A stretch of 64,000 bases of DNA from contig CACHEH010000002.1 of NCBI GenBank assembly GCA_902578805.1, positions 159,095-223,094 on the forward strand, in the 5' to 3' direction. The translations under genes and the position numbers were made by a program. Below are positions 1 to 7,745 of this stretch, one piece after another. The notes beneath the pieces are model-generated. The model had not been told where the DNA came from, did not search any database, and worked only from the letters and a program-made list of their open reading frames with translations. The first letter of the stretch is position 1. Every line of letters begins with the position of its first letter. The stretch is from an uncultured SAR116 cluster alpha proteobacterium. GTDB lineage: Bacteria; Pseudomonadota; Alphaproteobacteria; Puniceispirillales; Marisalimonadaceae.

Positions 1-856
1 CTACTGAAGCTGTTACACCAATTACTCCTCCAAGTGATAATGAACCAGTGTCGCCCATAAAAACCATAGCGGGCGGAGCATTAAACCATAAAAATCCCAG
101 ACCTGAACCTATAATTGCACCAAGAAATACTGTAATTTCACCAACCCCAGGAACATAATTTAATTGTAAATAATTTGAAAAATTTATATGTCCAACTACA
201 TAAACTATTACTGCAAATGAAGCAGCAGCAATCATTACTGGTACAATTGCCAACCCGTCTAAACCGTCTGTCAAATTTACTGCATTTGACGAACCTACCA
301 CGACTAAGATTGTAAATGGTATATAAAATACTCCTAAATAAAGAATACTATCTTTGAAAAAGGGGACAGATAATGTATTTTGAAATTGTTCTGGAGTGTT
401 TTCTGAAATTAACCAAGCTGCAAGAAACGCTATAAAAATTTGAGGTATAATCTTCTGATAGCTTCTTAGACCGTTGCTTGTCATTCTTGACACTTTCAAC
501 CAATCATCTATGAGTCCTATTATACCAAATAATAAAGCTATTCCTAAAACAATCCATATGTATATATTATCTAATCTAGCCCACAAAATTGTTGATATTA
601 CAAAGGCTAATAAAATTAACAATCCTCCCATGGTTGGCGTGCCGGCTTTAAAAATAATATGATTCTTAGGTCCATCAATTCGAATTGGTTGACCTTTTTC
701 CTGTACTTTTTTTAAAAGTGATATAATAAATGGACCAAATATGAAGCTTATTAATAAGGCGGTTAATAGGGCTCCAATTGTCCTAAAAGTTATATAATTA
801 AATAAATTTAGAGGTTGAAAGTAATCAGTATAATTTAACAAAAGTTCAGGCAGCAC
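1..856 (-). CDS. mraY: MraY, phospho-N-acetylmuramoyl-pentapeptide transferase (3' part cut by window edge)
   Basis: Transfers phospho-MurNAc-pentapeptide from UDP to undecaprenyl phosphate in the inner membrane, making lipid I. About 285 N-terminal residues are visible of roughly 360; the C-terminus lies beyond base 1. The translation is a polytopic membrane protein with the family motifs GTPTMGG, IDDWLKV (the Asp-Asp pair) and NLTDGLDGLA. No ATG fits well. The best start is GTG at 856, with AGGAG seven bases upstream, giving an MLPELLLNY N-terminus like other alphaproteobacterial MraY. The start lies inside the end of murF (11-bp overlap), so translation is probably coupled. Family call is secure; the start is inferred. 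Confidence 0.95.
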   Translation of the reverse strand, partial: MLPELLLNYTDYFQPLNLFNYITFRTIGALLTALLISFIFGPFIISLLKKVQEKGQPIRIDGPKNHIIFKAGTPTMGGLLILLAFVISTILWARLDNIYIWIVLGIALLFGIIGLIDDWLKVSRMTSNGLRSYQKIIPQIFIAFLAAWLISENTPEQFQNTLSVPFFKDSILYLGVFYIPFTILVVVGSSNAVNLTDGLDGLAIVPVMIAAASFAVIVYVVGHINFSNYLQLNYVPGVGEITVFLGAIIGSGLGFLWFNAPPAMVFMGDTGSLSLGGVIGVTASV

Positions 857-2261
857 TTGCATTCTCCTGTATAATGTCCTTGAATATTGGTACAAGTCGC
901 CAAAGACCAGTACCATTAGACCCTTTTAAAAGAATTATTTGATTTGGTTTAACAAATTGTTTTATATCGTTTATTAATTGATCTATCCTATAATATGAAT
1001 GACAATTTAATGTTACTTTTAATTTATCGTTTATCTTTTTTGAATAATTTCCTAATGTTAAAAGCAAATCAGGTTTGATTTTTTGTATAATTGGAACAAG
1101 CTCTAAATGCATTTGTCTTGAATGTTTACCTAATTCAAGCATGTCACCAATTATGATTACCGTCTCAAATTTATGTAGTTTTAGTTTTAGTTTGTTAAAA
1201 TTGTGAAGAGCAGCTTTCATTGAAGCAGGATTGGCATTATAGCTGTCATTTATGATAAAAGTTTTTTCATTTTTATTAAAATTAATTGTAAGTCTTTCTC
1301 CTCTTCCCGATAAAGGCTTTAGATCACTAATAAGACTATGAACTTTTTTTGGTTCAAGTTTTAATTCTTTTATAATTGCAATAGCCGCTATAGCGTTCTC
1401 AGCTTGTGTAATGTTTAAGTATTTCAAATGCCAATTTTCTATTTCGTCATAAAAAATTGTAGATCCATCTTTTTCATCAATTATCCTTTTTATTCTTGTG
1501 TTTGAATTTTTTTTACTTCCATACAAGTGTATCTTCGCATTTACCTTTTTAGCCTCAATTATTAAAAATTTTTTCCAAATATTATCAGAATTGATAATAG
1601 CGATACCATTACTCTTTAGACCTAAATAAATCTCACTTTTTGCTTTCGCAATCTCTTTTTCATTTTTAAAGTTTTCAATATGTGAGCTTGATACATTTGT
1701 TATTAATGCAATATTTGGTTTTGCTATTTTTGATAATACCCTAATTTCTCCCGGATTGTTCATTCCTAATTCTAGAACACAAAAATCACAATTCTTAGGT
1801 AATCTAGATAATGTTAGCGAAAGTCCAATAATATTATTATTATTACCAAACGTTTTATGAGTTTTACCAAATTTTTTTAGCGCTGTTGACAATAAATAGT
1901 TAGTACTAGTTTTTCCACTACTACCTGTTATGCCAACTGTAATTCCATTAAACCTGTTTCTCGCAAACTTTCCAATTTCTATTAAAGCTTTTTTCGTGTC
2001 TTTTACAAACAATCCATTATACTTTTCAGCTAACTTAATATTCGAAACAAGTACTCCACATGCTCCTTTTGAAATCGCAGTTTCTATAAAGTTGTGGCCA
2101 TCAAATTTATCTCCAATTAAAGCAATAAATAAATCTCCAACGTTAATAGTTCTTTCATCTATGCTTATTCCCTTGATATTATCAAAATTTTTAAGAAAAT
2201 TAGACGTTGGATCTGATGCTTTACAAGCTGTCATTAAGTCACATTTTGTCCATAATGGCAT
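846..2261 (-). CDS. murF: MurF, UDP-MurNAc-tripeptide:D-Ala-D-Ala ligase
   Basis: Cytoplasmic ATP-dependent Mur ligase that adds D-Ala-D-Ala to UDP-MurNAc-tripeptide, the last soluble step of the peptidoglycan precursor pathway. About 471 residues, a normal length. The N-terminal UDP-binding domain precedes an ATP-binding P-loop, GITGSSGKTS, at about residues 110-119; the central domain has the NDSYNANP motif typical of MurF. The ATG at 2261 overlaps the murE stop by one base (TGATG), so translation is coupled; a TTG one codon earlier (2264) is the alternative. It overlaps mraY downstream by 11 bp. Start is uncertain by one codon; function is secure from sequence and gene order. Confidence 0.95.
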   Translation of the reverse strand: MPLWTKCDLMTACKASDPTSNFLKNFDNIKGISIDERTINVGDLFIALIGDKFDGHNFIETAISKGACGVLVSNIKLAEKYNGLFVKDTKKALIEIGKFARNRFNGITVGITGSSGKTSTNYLLSTALKKFGKTHKTFGNNNNIIGLSLTLSRLPKNCDFCVLELGMNNPGEIRVLSKIAKPNIALITNVSSSHIENFKNEKEIAKAKSEIYLGLKSNGIAIINSDNIWKKFLIIEAKKVNAKIHLYGSKKNSNTRIKRIIDEKDGSTIFYDEIENWHLKYLNITQAENAIAAIAIIKELKLEPKKVHSLISDLKPLSGRGERLTINFNKNEKTFIINDSYNANPASMKAALHNFNKLKLKLHKFETVIIIGDMLELGKHSRQMHLELVPIIQKIKPDLLLTLGNYSKKINDKLKVTLNCHSYYRIDQLINDIKQFVKPNQIILLKGSNGTGLWRLVPIFKDIIQENASAA

Positions 2262-3784
2262 CAAAAAGTTTCCCTTACTTTTTCAATATTTTTTATAGTC
2301 TCTTTGGCAACTGTATAATCATCAAAAGGAAGTGTTTCTATGCCAATTGTTTGAGAGGTTTCATGTCCTTTGCCAGCAATTAGCAAAAAATCATTTTTCT
2401 TTAATTTTGAAATAGCATAGTGTATTGCCTTATTTCTATCTGCTACCTCTTTAGCATTTGGACAACCCTTTAAAATATCTTTTCTTATATTTACAGGAGA
2501 CTCAGTTCTCGGGTTATCGTCAGTTACTATGACTAAATCAGAATTTTCCTTTGCAAGTTCTCCCATACTTTTTCTTTTTTCTTTATCTCTATCTCCTCCA
2601 CAACCAAATAATGTTATTATTTTTCCTTTGGCGATTTCTCTAATTGATTTGAGAACATAATTTAATGCTTCTGGAGTGTGTGCATAATCAATTACAACCA
2701 TTGATTTATTATGAGTAACAGAAATCATCTCCATTCTACCACGGGCGGGTTTGAGATAACTTATTGATTTGAATATTAAATTTGGGTCTATTCCTAGTGC
2801 GATGCAAATAGAAGCGGCCGCAACAACGTTATAAGCTTGAAATTTTCCTATCATCCCAATAGTAGAATTATAAATCTGATTTTTATATTCTAATATCAGA
2901 TCAATATTTTGGTTATTCTGTTTTATTGAATTTATTTTAATATCTGCATCTAAACTTTGTCCATATGTATAAATAATATGGTTCTTATTTTTTATCTCAT
3001 TAATAAGTCTTTTTCCAAACACGTCATCAATGTTAATCGCTATAGCAGAATTATTCTGTAATATTTCAGTAAAAAGTCTCTTTTTACTGTAATAATAATT
3101 TTCAATATTTTTGTGATAATCAAGATGATCGTGTGATAAGTTAGTAAATATAGCTCCTGAAAATTTTACTCCATCCAGTCTGAATTGATCAAGTCCATGA
3201 GATGAAGCTTCTAAAGCTAAATGTGATATACTTTCATTTTCTAATGAATATAATTCATTATACAAATCATCAGGATTAAATGTGGTAAGATTATATTTTG
3301 AAGATCTAATTAAACTTTTGTTAAGAACGTTCTCAATTTTTATTCCTAGGGTGCCCATTGATGCAGCTTTCCATCCTGCTTGAACCCATAATTGTCTACA
3401 AAATTCAACTGTAGAAGTTTTACCATTTGTTCCTGTTATTCCAATAATTTCTTTAGGTTGTTTTTGATAAAACGAAGCAAGTAGTTCAGTATATATGAGT
3501 CTTGTAGATAATTTGTTAGTTGAAATAATATCTTTATTTTCAGATTTATTAGCTACTATGAGAAAGGCACCATTTTTCTTTGCTTCTAATATATAATCTG
3601 ATCCATCAAACTTCTCACCCTTTATAGCTACAAAGATATAATCCTCTTTGACTTTTTTGCTATTTTCTGAAATTCCATTCACATTATGATTAAGCAACTT
3701 ATCAGGAATATTTTTAAATAATTCTAGCAAAATTTTGTTTCTTGAAATTAGACTTCTAAACAACATGTTATAAGTTTGCTCCAT
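2261..3784 (-). CDS. murE: MurE, UDP-MurNAc-L-Ala-D-Glu:meso-diaminopimelate ligase
   Basis: ATP-dependent Mur ligase adding the third stem-peptide residue in the cytoplasm. 507 residues. The P-loop GITGTNGKTS lies at about 115-124. The amino-acid specificity motif DNPR lies at about 423-426; in the MurE family this marks meso-diaminopimelate rather than lysine, so the wall is predicted to be the Gram-negative A1-gamma type. The ATG at 3784 has GAGG eight bases upstream and lies 17 bp inside the end of ftsI. An internal ATG at residue 7 is less likely because it lacks that Shine-Dalgarno. Part of the overlapping mraZ-to-mraY operon. Confidence 0.96.
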   Translation of the reverse strand: MEQTYNMLFRSLISRNKILLELFKNIPDKLLNHNVNGISENSKKVKEDYIFVAIKGEKFDGSDYILEAKKNGAFLIVANKSENKDIISTNKLSTRLIYTELLASFYQKQPKEIIGITGTNGKTSTVEFCRQLWVQAGWKAASMGTLGIKIENVLNKSLIRSSKYNLTTFNPDDLYNELYSLENESISHLALEASSHGLDQFRLDGVKFSGAIFTNLSHDHLDYHKNIENYYYSKKRLFTEILQNNSAIAINIDDVFGKRLINEIKNKNHIIYTYGQSLDADIKINSIKQNNQNIDLILEYKNQIYNSTIGMIGKFQAYNVVAAASICIALGIDPNLIFKSISYLKPARGRMEMISVTHNKSMVVIDYAHTPEALNYVLKSIREIAKGKIITLFGCGGDRDKEKRKSMGELAKENSDLVIVTDDNPRTESPVNIRKDILKGCPNAKEVADRNKAIHYAISKLKKNDFLLIAGKGHETSQTIGIETLPFDDYTVAKETIKNIEKVRETF

Positions 3785-5468
3785 TGTTTTTACCTCTTAT
3801 CTTATAATTGAAGAGATTTTTATAGAATTTTGATGAATTTTCTAACTGAGGCTTAATTCCTAATATTGGAGCAATTCTTGTAACCAATTCTCTTACCACA
3901 GGTGCCACAACCCATCCAGCGGTTCTGTAACCATTTGAAAATTTTTGACCTTTAGGGTCGTCAATCATAATAGTTATTATAAATTCGGGATTGTTCATTG
4001 GAAATGCTCCTGTAAATGTTACTATATTTTTATTTTTAAAATAACCTCCAGTTGGATTAATTTTTTCAGCAGTTCCTGTTTTCCCACCAACTAAATATCC
4101 AGTACTTTCTGCTTTCTTTGCAGTACCATACTTGTTGCTGACTACTAATCTCATGATACTTTTCATTTTTGTTGATGTTTTTTGAGAGATAATTTGTTGG
4201 TTATTTTTTTTTGATTTGGCAATAATTAAAGTTGGATCAACTTTAATTCCATTATTAACTAGTGTCGCAGTTACAGAAGCAAGATGCATAGGTGTTATTG
4301 AGATTCCGTGACCATAAGAAATTGTCATTGTAGTTAAAATTTTTTTATCCATTAGTACTTGAGGTCTTCCTAGTTCTGGTAACTCTAACTCAAGCTTATT
4401 CATCAACCCTAATGATCTAAGATATTTTAATTGAATAGATGGCCCAAATTTTTCTGCTATTTTTGCTGATCCAATATTGCTAGAATGGACAATTACCTCT
4501 GGAATATTTATAGAATAACTTAAAGGATGAAAATCAGTAATGACTCTAGAAGAAACTCTTAGAGGTTTTGATACATCAAAAACTTCATCCTCGTTTATCA
4601 AATTACTTTCAAATGCTATTGCTGCAGTAATTAATTTAAGGGTTGATCCAAGTTCATATATTCCTTTAGTAGCTTTATTGAATAATGATCTATCTAATAT
4701 AGAATTATAATTATTAGCGTTATAATCAGGTAATGAAACAATTGAATATACTTCACCATTTTTTGCATTCATGACGATTCCAGCACCACCTTCAGCTTCA
4801 AATTTGTTAATTTGGTTCGATAGCAATTTTTTGGTTATATGCTGAATTCCACTATGTATTGAGAGATTAATATTTTTACCATTCTGAAGTTGGGCATTAA
4901 ATTTTTTCTCTATGCCTGCAATTCCTCTACCATCAACGTCTGTTCCGCCGAGAATATGTGATGCAAGAGTGTTATTAGGGTAAATTCTTTTAAGTCTTTT
5001 TTGAATTATTAAACCTTCTATTCCAGCTTGTAGAAGTCGAACATATTCTCTAGGTGAAATTTCTCTTAATAAGCTTATATATTTTTTATTGGTATTTAAT
5101 TTTTTTAATAAATATTTTTCGTTTAATTGAGGAAAAATCTGCAGTAATTTATTAATAGTTATACGCTTATCCAAAATCTTTTGTGGATTTATGTTTAGAC
5201 TTAGTGTGTTAATTGTTGTGGCTAAAATCTTTTTATTTCTATCATAGATATTTCCTCTTAAACTTTCCTGAAAAGTATTAGGTTTAATATCTTTATTAGC
5301 TATTTTTGAAATATTATCTTTTTTTATGCTAGCAAGTGATATTGTCCTGTATCCTACTACGGTAAACAAAATTACTAATAATAAACTGCAAAATAGTAAT
5401 TTGACTTTTCTAGCTCTAGTGCAATTATTCTTATTCAAATAAAGATCAAAAAAACCAAGAAATTTCAT
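3768..5468 (-). CDS. ftsI: FtsI / PBP3, septal peptidoglycan D,D-transpeptidase
   Basis: Class B penicillin-binding protein that cross-links septal peptidoglycan in the periplasm. 566 residues: a short cytoplasmic basic tail, one membrane anchor at about 22-45, a dimerisation/pedestal domain, then the transpeptidase. All three active-site motifs are visible: STLK (Ser nucleophile, about 275-278), SSN (329-331) and KTGT (463-466). The ATG overlaps the ftsL stop by four bases (ATGA), and the 3' end overlaps murE. Position directly after ftsL and before murE supports FtsI rather than an elongation PBP2. Confidence 0.95.
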   Translation of the reverse strand: MKFLGFFDLYLNKNNCTRARKVKLLFCSLLLVILFTVVGYRTISLASIKKDNISKIANKDIKPNTFQESLRGNIYDRNKKILATTINTLSLNINPQKILDKRITINKLLQIFPQLNEKYLLKKLNTNKKYISLLREISPREYVRLLQAGIEGLIIQKRLKRIYPNNTLASHILGGTDVDGRGIAGIEKKFNAQLQNGKNINLSIHSGIQHITKKLLSNQINKFEAEGGAGIVMNAKNGEVYSIVSLPDYNANNYNSILDRSLFNKATKGIYELGSTLKLITAAIAFESNLINEDEVFDVSKPLRVSSRVITDFHPLSYSINIPEVIVHSSNIGSAKIAEKFGPSIQLKYLRSLGLMNKLELELPELGRPQVLMDKKILTTMTISYGHGISITPMHLASVTATLVNNGIKVDPTLIIAKSKKNNQQIISQKTSTKMKSIMRLVVSNKYGTAKKAESTGYLVGGKTGTAEKINPTGGYFKNKNIVTFTGAFPMNNPEFIITIMIDDPKGQKFSNGYRTAGWVVAPVVRELVTRIAPILGIKPQLENSSKFYKNLFNYKIRGKNNGANL

Positions 5469-5770
5469 TTAAGTTCACCATTATTTAAATTTTCTGTTAC
5501 ATTTGCTAGATCTTGTAAATTCCAAATATCTGTAGGGAGAACTTCTTTCAATCCTAATTTATCTAATGCGATTTTTTCTATTCTTTCAGGACGCTTTAAA
5601 TAGCTAAGTTCAGCATTTAATATATTAAGATCTGATTGAGCGTCATTAATATTGTTTTTAATTTGAGAAAGTTCGATTTCTTTTTTTGTAATTAAATGTT
5701 TAATCTGATAAAGGGATATTGCTACAAACAATATTACAAAAACAATCAAAAGAGATGGATACCTTATCAT
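5465..5770 (-). CDS. ftsL: FtsL-like small bitopic division protein
   Basis: 101 residues: a hydrophobic segment at about 6-23, followed by a predicted coiled coil (about 28-60, rich in Lys/Glu/Leu/Ile heptads) and a short C-terminal tail with the PERIEKIALDKLGL pattern common in FtsL. FtsL forms the FtsQLB complex that activates septal synthesis by FtsWI. Sequence conservation in this family is low, so the call rests on size, topology and the slot between rsmH and ftsI. Start and stop overlap both neighbours by four bases, implying translational coupling. Confidence 0.88.
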   Translation of the reverse strand: MIRYPSLLIVFVILFVAISLYQIKHLITKKEIELSQIKNNINDAQSDLNILNAELSYLKRPERIEKIALDKLGLKEVLPTDIWNLQDLANVTENLNNGELK

Positions 5771-6720
5771 TTAATTTCTCCAAATGAAGAATTATAAGAT
5801 GTCCTCCTAGCTATCCGTAATTTAGCTGATCTAGATCTATAATTGAAGTTAATCTCTCTTTTAGACGGCAAAATTGGTTTCTTTGTCAAAATTTCCAAGC
5901 TTGGTTCCTTTTTAGGAAGTTCAGGTAAATGCCTTGACAAAGATTTATTATTTAAACAATTTAAGAAAAATTTTTTTACAATTCTATCTTCAATTGAATG
6001 AAAGGAAACTACAGCTAATTTACCTTTGGGCCTCAATACTTTTTCTGCGGCTATAAGTCCTTGTTCTAACTCTGTAATTTCATCATTGAGATATATGCGT
6101 ATTGCTTGGAAAGTTTTTGTAGCTGGATCTGTTTTACTGTGCTTTATGGGAATAGCATCTCTAATAATCTTTGCTAATTGTCCAGTTGTTCTAATTTTAC
6201 CTACTGACCTTTCAAGAATAATATTTTTTGCGATTCTTTTAGAAAAAACCTCTTCACCTAATTCAAAAATAATATTAGCAAGAGTGTTTTCTTCAACTTT
6301 ATCTAAAAACTCTTCAGCTGTAGGTCCATCGCATGACATTCTCATATCAAGGGGGCCGTCAAGTTTAAAAGAAAATCCTCTATCCTTTGTGTCTAATTGT
6401 GGACTCGAAACCCCCAAATCAAAAACAACACCATCTACTTTGTATATATTTAATTCATTTAAGAATTTATCTAACTCTGAGAATTTTCCATTCTTAAAAT
6501 AAAATCTGTCTGTAAAAGATTTTTTTAAATTATCTGCAAAAATTTTAGCTAGGGGATCTCTATCAATAGCAATTACTTTACAATTTTGTTTGTTTAAAAT
6601 AGCACTGCTATAGCCACCCAATCCAAATGTTGCATCCACATAAATCTCATTTTTAGTCAAAGATAAAGCATTTATTACCTCATCTAGTAAAACTGGAATA
6701 TGTTCAACTTTATCAATCAT
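5767..6720 (-). CDS. rsmH: RsmH (MraW), 16S rRNA m4C1402 N4-methyltransferase
   Basis: S-adenosylmethionine-dependent enzyme that N4-methylates C1402 in the decoding centre of 16S rRNA. 317 residues, usual length. The N-terminal HIPVLLDEV pattern and the SAM-binding motif DATFGLGGYS (about 29-38) are characteristic, as are FDLGVSSPQLD and VSFHSIEDRIVK further on. It overlaps the end of mraZ by 8 bp and the start of ftsL by 4 bp. As in most bacteria it sits second in the dcw cluster, presumably under mraZ control. Confidence 0.96.
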   Translation of the reverse strand: MIDKVEHIPVLLDEVINALSLTKNEIYVDATFGLGGYSSAILNKQNCKVIAIDRDPLAKIFADNLKKSFTDRFYFKNGKFSELDKFLNELNIYKVDGVVFDLGVSSPQLDTKDRGFSFKLDGPLDMRMSCDGPTAEEFLDKVEENTLANIIFELGEEVFSKRIAKNIILERSVGKIRTTGQLAKIIRDAIPIKHSKTDPATKTFQAIRIYLNDEITELEQGLIAAEKVLRPKGKLAVVSFHSIEDRIVKKFFLNCLNNKSLSRHLPELPKKEPSLEILTKKPILPSKREINFNYRSRSAKLRIARRTSYNSSFGEIK

Positions 6721-7180
6721 GTGAATTTTGTTTACTCATTTTTTTTTTTAAAATTAATTTAGGTGGACCGTTATCTCTCAAAATTTGTTGAGATTTCGTG
6801 TATTGGTTTTCATAACTAGTAGGAGACCAAATATAAAATGACTCTCCTATACCCATAAAAACTGCTTTATCGGAAAGACCAGCAAAGTTCATTAGAACGT
6901 CTGGGATAACAACCCTGCCATTTATGTCAAATTTGATTTCAAAGGAATCCGCCATCATCATCCTTAATACAAATGCATCGTCTGATAGAGCATCTAACTC
7001 ATCAATAGCATCTATATATGTTTGCATACGAGCAGAAGTTGTGCCCTCTATGCAATTAAATTGAAGACTTTTAAATAATATTAGACTCTCGTTAGACTTT
7101 TCTAAATTAACTCTAAATGATGCCGGAATAGATACTCTACACTTTAAATCAATCTTATTATGTGAGGTTGATAAAAACAT
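6713..7180 (-). CDS. mraZ: MraZ, transcriptional regulator of the dcw cluster
   Basis: Small DNA-binding protein with two AbrB-like (SpoVT/MraZ) domains; family members form ring oligomers, bind TGGGN repeats upstream of their own gene and repress the dcw operon. The ATG at 7180 gives 155 residues and the usual N-terminus, MFLSTSHNKID. A GTG further upstream would add 13 residues with no family counterpart and was not used. Both half-domains are visible: the CRVSIPASFR segment and the later GRVVIPDVLMNFAGL segment. First gene of the minus-strand division operon; candidate operator repeats lie at 7277-7311. Confidence 0.93.
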   Translation of the reverse strand: MFLSTSHNKIDLKCRVSIPASFRVNLEKSNESLILFKSLQFNCIEGTTSARMQTYIDAIDELDALSDDAFVLRMMMADSFEIKFDINGRVVIPDVLMNFAGLSDKAVFMGIGESFYIWSPTSYENQYTKSQQILRDNGPPKLILKKKMSKQNSHD

Positions 7181-7276
7181 TGATTTTAATATCCTAAGTC
7201 CAAAATAATTAAACTGCACAAGTTCTGAACTTTTAATTTAGTTTAATAATTGTCTAAACAATAATTATCACTCATA

Positions 7277-7311
7277 TGGGATAACATGGGATTATATGGT
7301 AGTCAATGGGA
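7277..7311. promoter_or_regulatory. Probable MraZ operator: four 10-bp-periodic TGGGA-type repeats
   Basis: On the plus strand TGGGA occurs at 7277-7281, 7287-7291 and 7307-7311, with a degenerate TGGTA at 7297-7301. All are spaced exactly 10 bp apart (5-bp box plus 5-bp spacer). This matches the published MraZ recognition pattern of direct TGGGN repeats with 5-nt spacers. The array lies about 95-130 bp upstream of the mraZ start on the opposite strand. A TTGACT hexamer on the minus strand (7306-7301) falls inside the array and could be a -35 element, though its -10 partner is poor. Repeats are directly visible; regulatory role is inferred. Confidence 0.75.
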
Positions 7312-7362
7312 AAATATCCCTAATATAGTTCGAATTTTATAAATTTATTTACTTATTAAATG

Positions 7363-7704
7363 TGTCAGAGAGCAATAAGCCGGGTTTTGTATCAAAAATT
7401 TTGACTGTAGTTATTAATCTTGAAAATTTGTTACCAAATTTTTCTAGCGACCTACCCAAGAAACTTTGTAGAAATTCAAAATGTGTTTCTTCTATTTGGC
7501 CTTGCTCTAGGTGGGGTTTTCCAAGCCATTTTTATTGCTAAAAATGCGGTGCGCTCTTACCACACCATTTCACCCTTACCAAATTGGCGGTATATTTTCT
7601 GTGGCACTTTCCCTAGGGTTGCCCCCGCTGGAGGTTATCCAGCACCTTATTTCTATAGAGCCCGGACTTTCCTCTTTAAAAAGCAACTACATAGCTCTCT
7701 GACA
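7363..7704 (-). ncRNA. rnpB: RNase P RNA (class A), catalytic RNA for tRNA 5' maturation
   Basis: Ribozyme component of RNase P. Read on the minus strand, the 5' region has the universal GAGGAAAGTCCGGGCT block and the GCGGGGGCAACCC and AGGGAAAGTGCCACAGAAA conserved regions. The 3' end has the AAACCCGGCTTA block. The first and last bases pair to form helix P1: GTCAGAGAGC near 7703 with GCTCTCTGAC near 7364. About 342 nt, within the class A range. It occupies the largest protein-free gap in the window (mraZ to the ABC-F gene). No convincing terminator was seen after it, so read-through towards mraZ is possible. Confidence 0.96.
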
Positions 7705-7709
7705 AAAGT

Positions 7710-7737
7710 AAGATATAAGTTATTAATTTTAGGTCAA
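7710..7737 (-). promoter_or_regulatory. sigma70-type promoter for rnpB
   Basis: On the minus strand TTGACC (7737-7732) and TATCTT (7715-7710) are separated by 16 bp. The -10 ends six bases before the first base of helix P1 of rnpB, the correct distance for transcription initiation. The -35 matches consensus at five of six bases, the -10 at four. Located in the 41-bp gap after the ABC-F gene. Confidence 0.7.
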
Positions 7738-7745
7738 CATAAACC

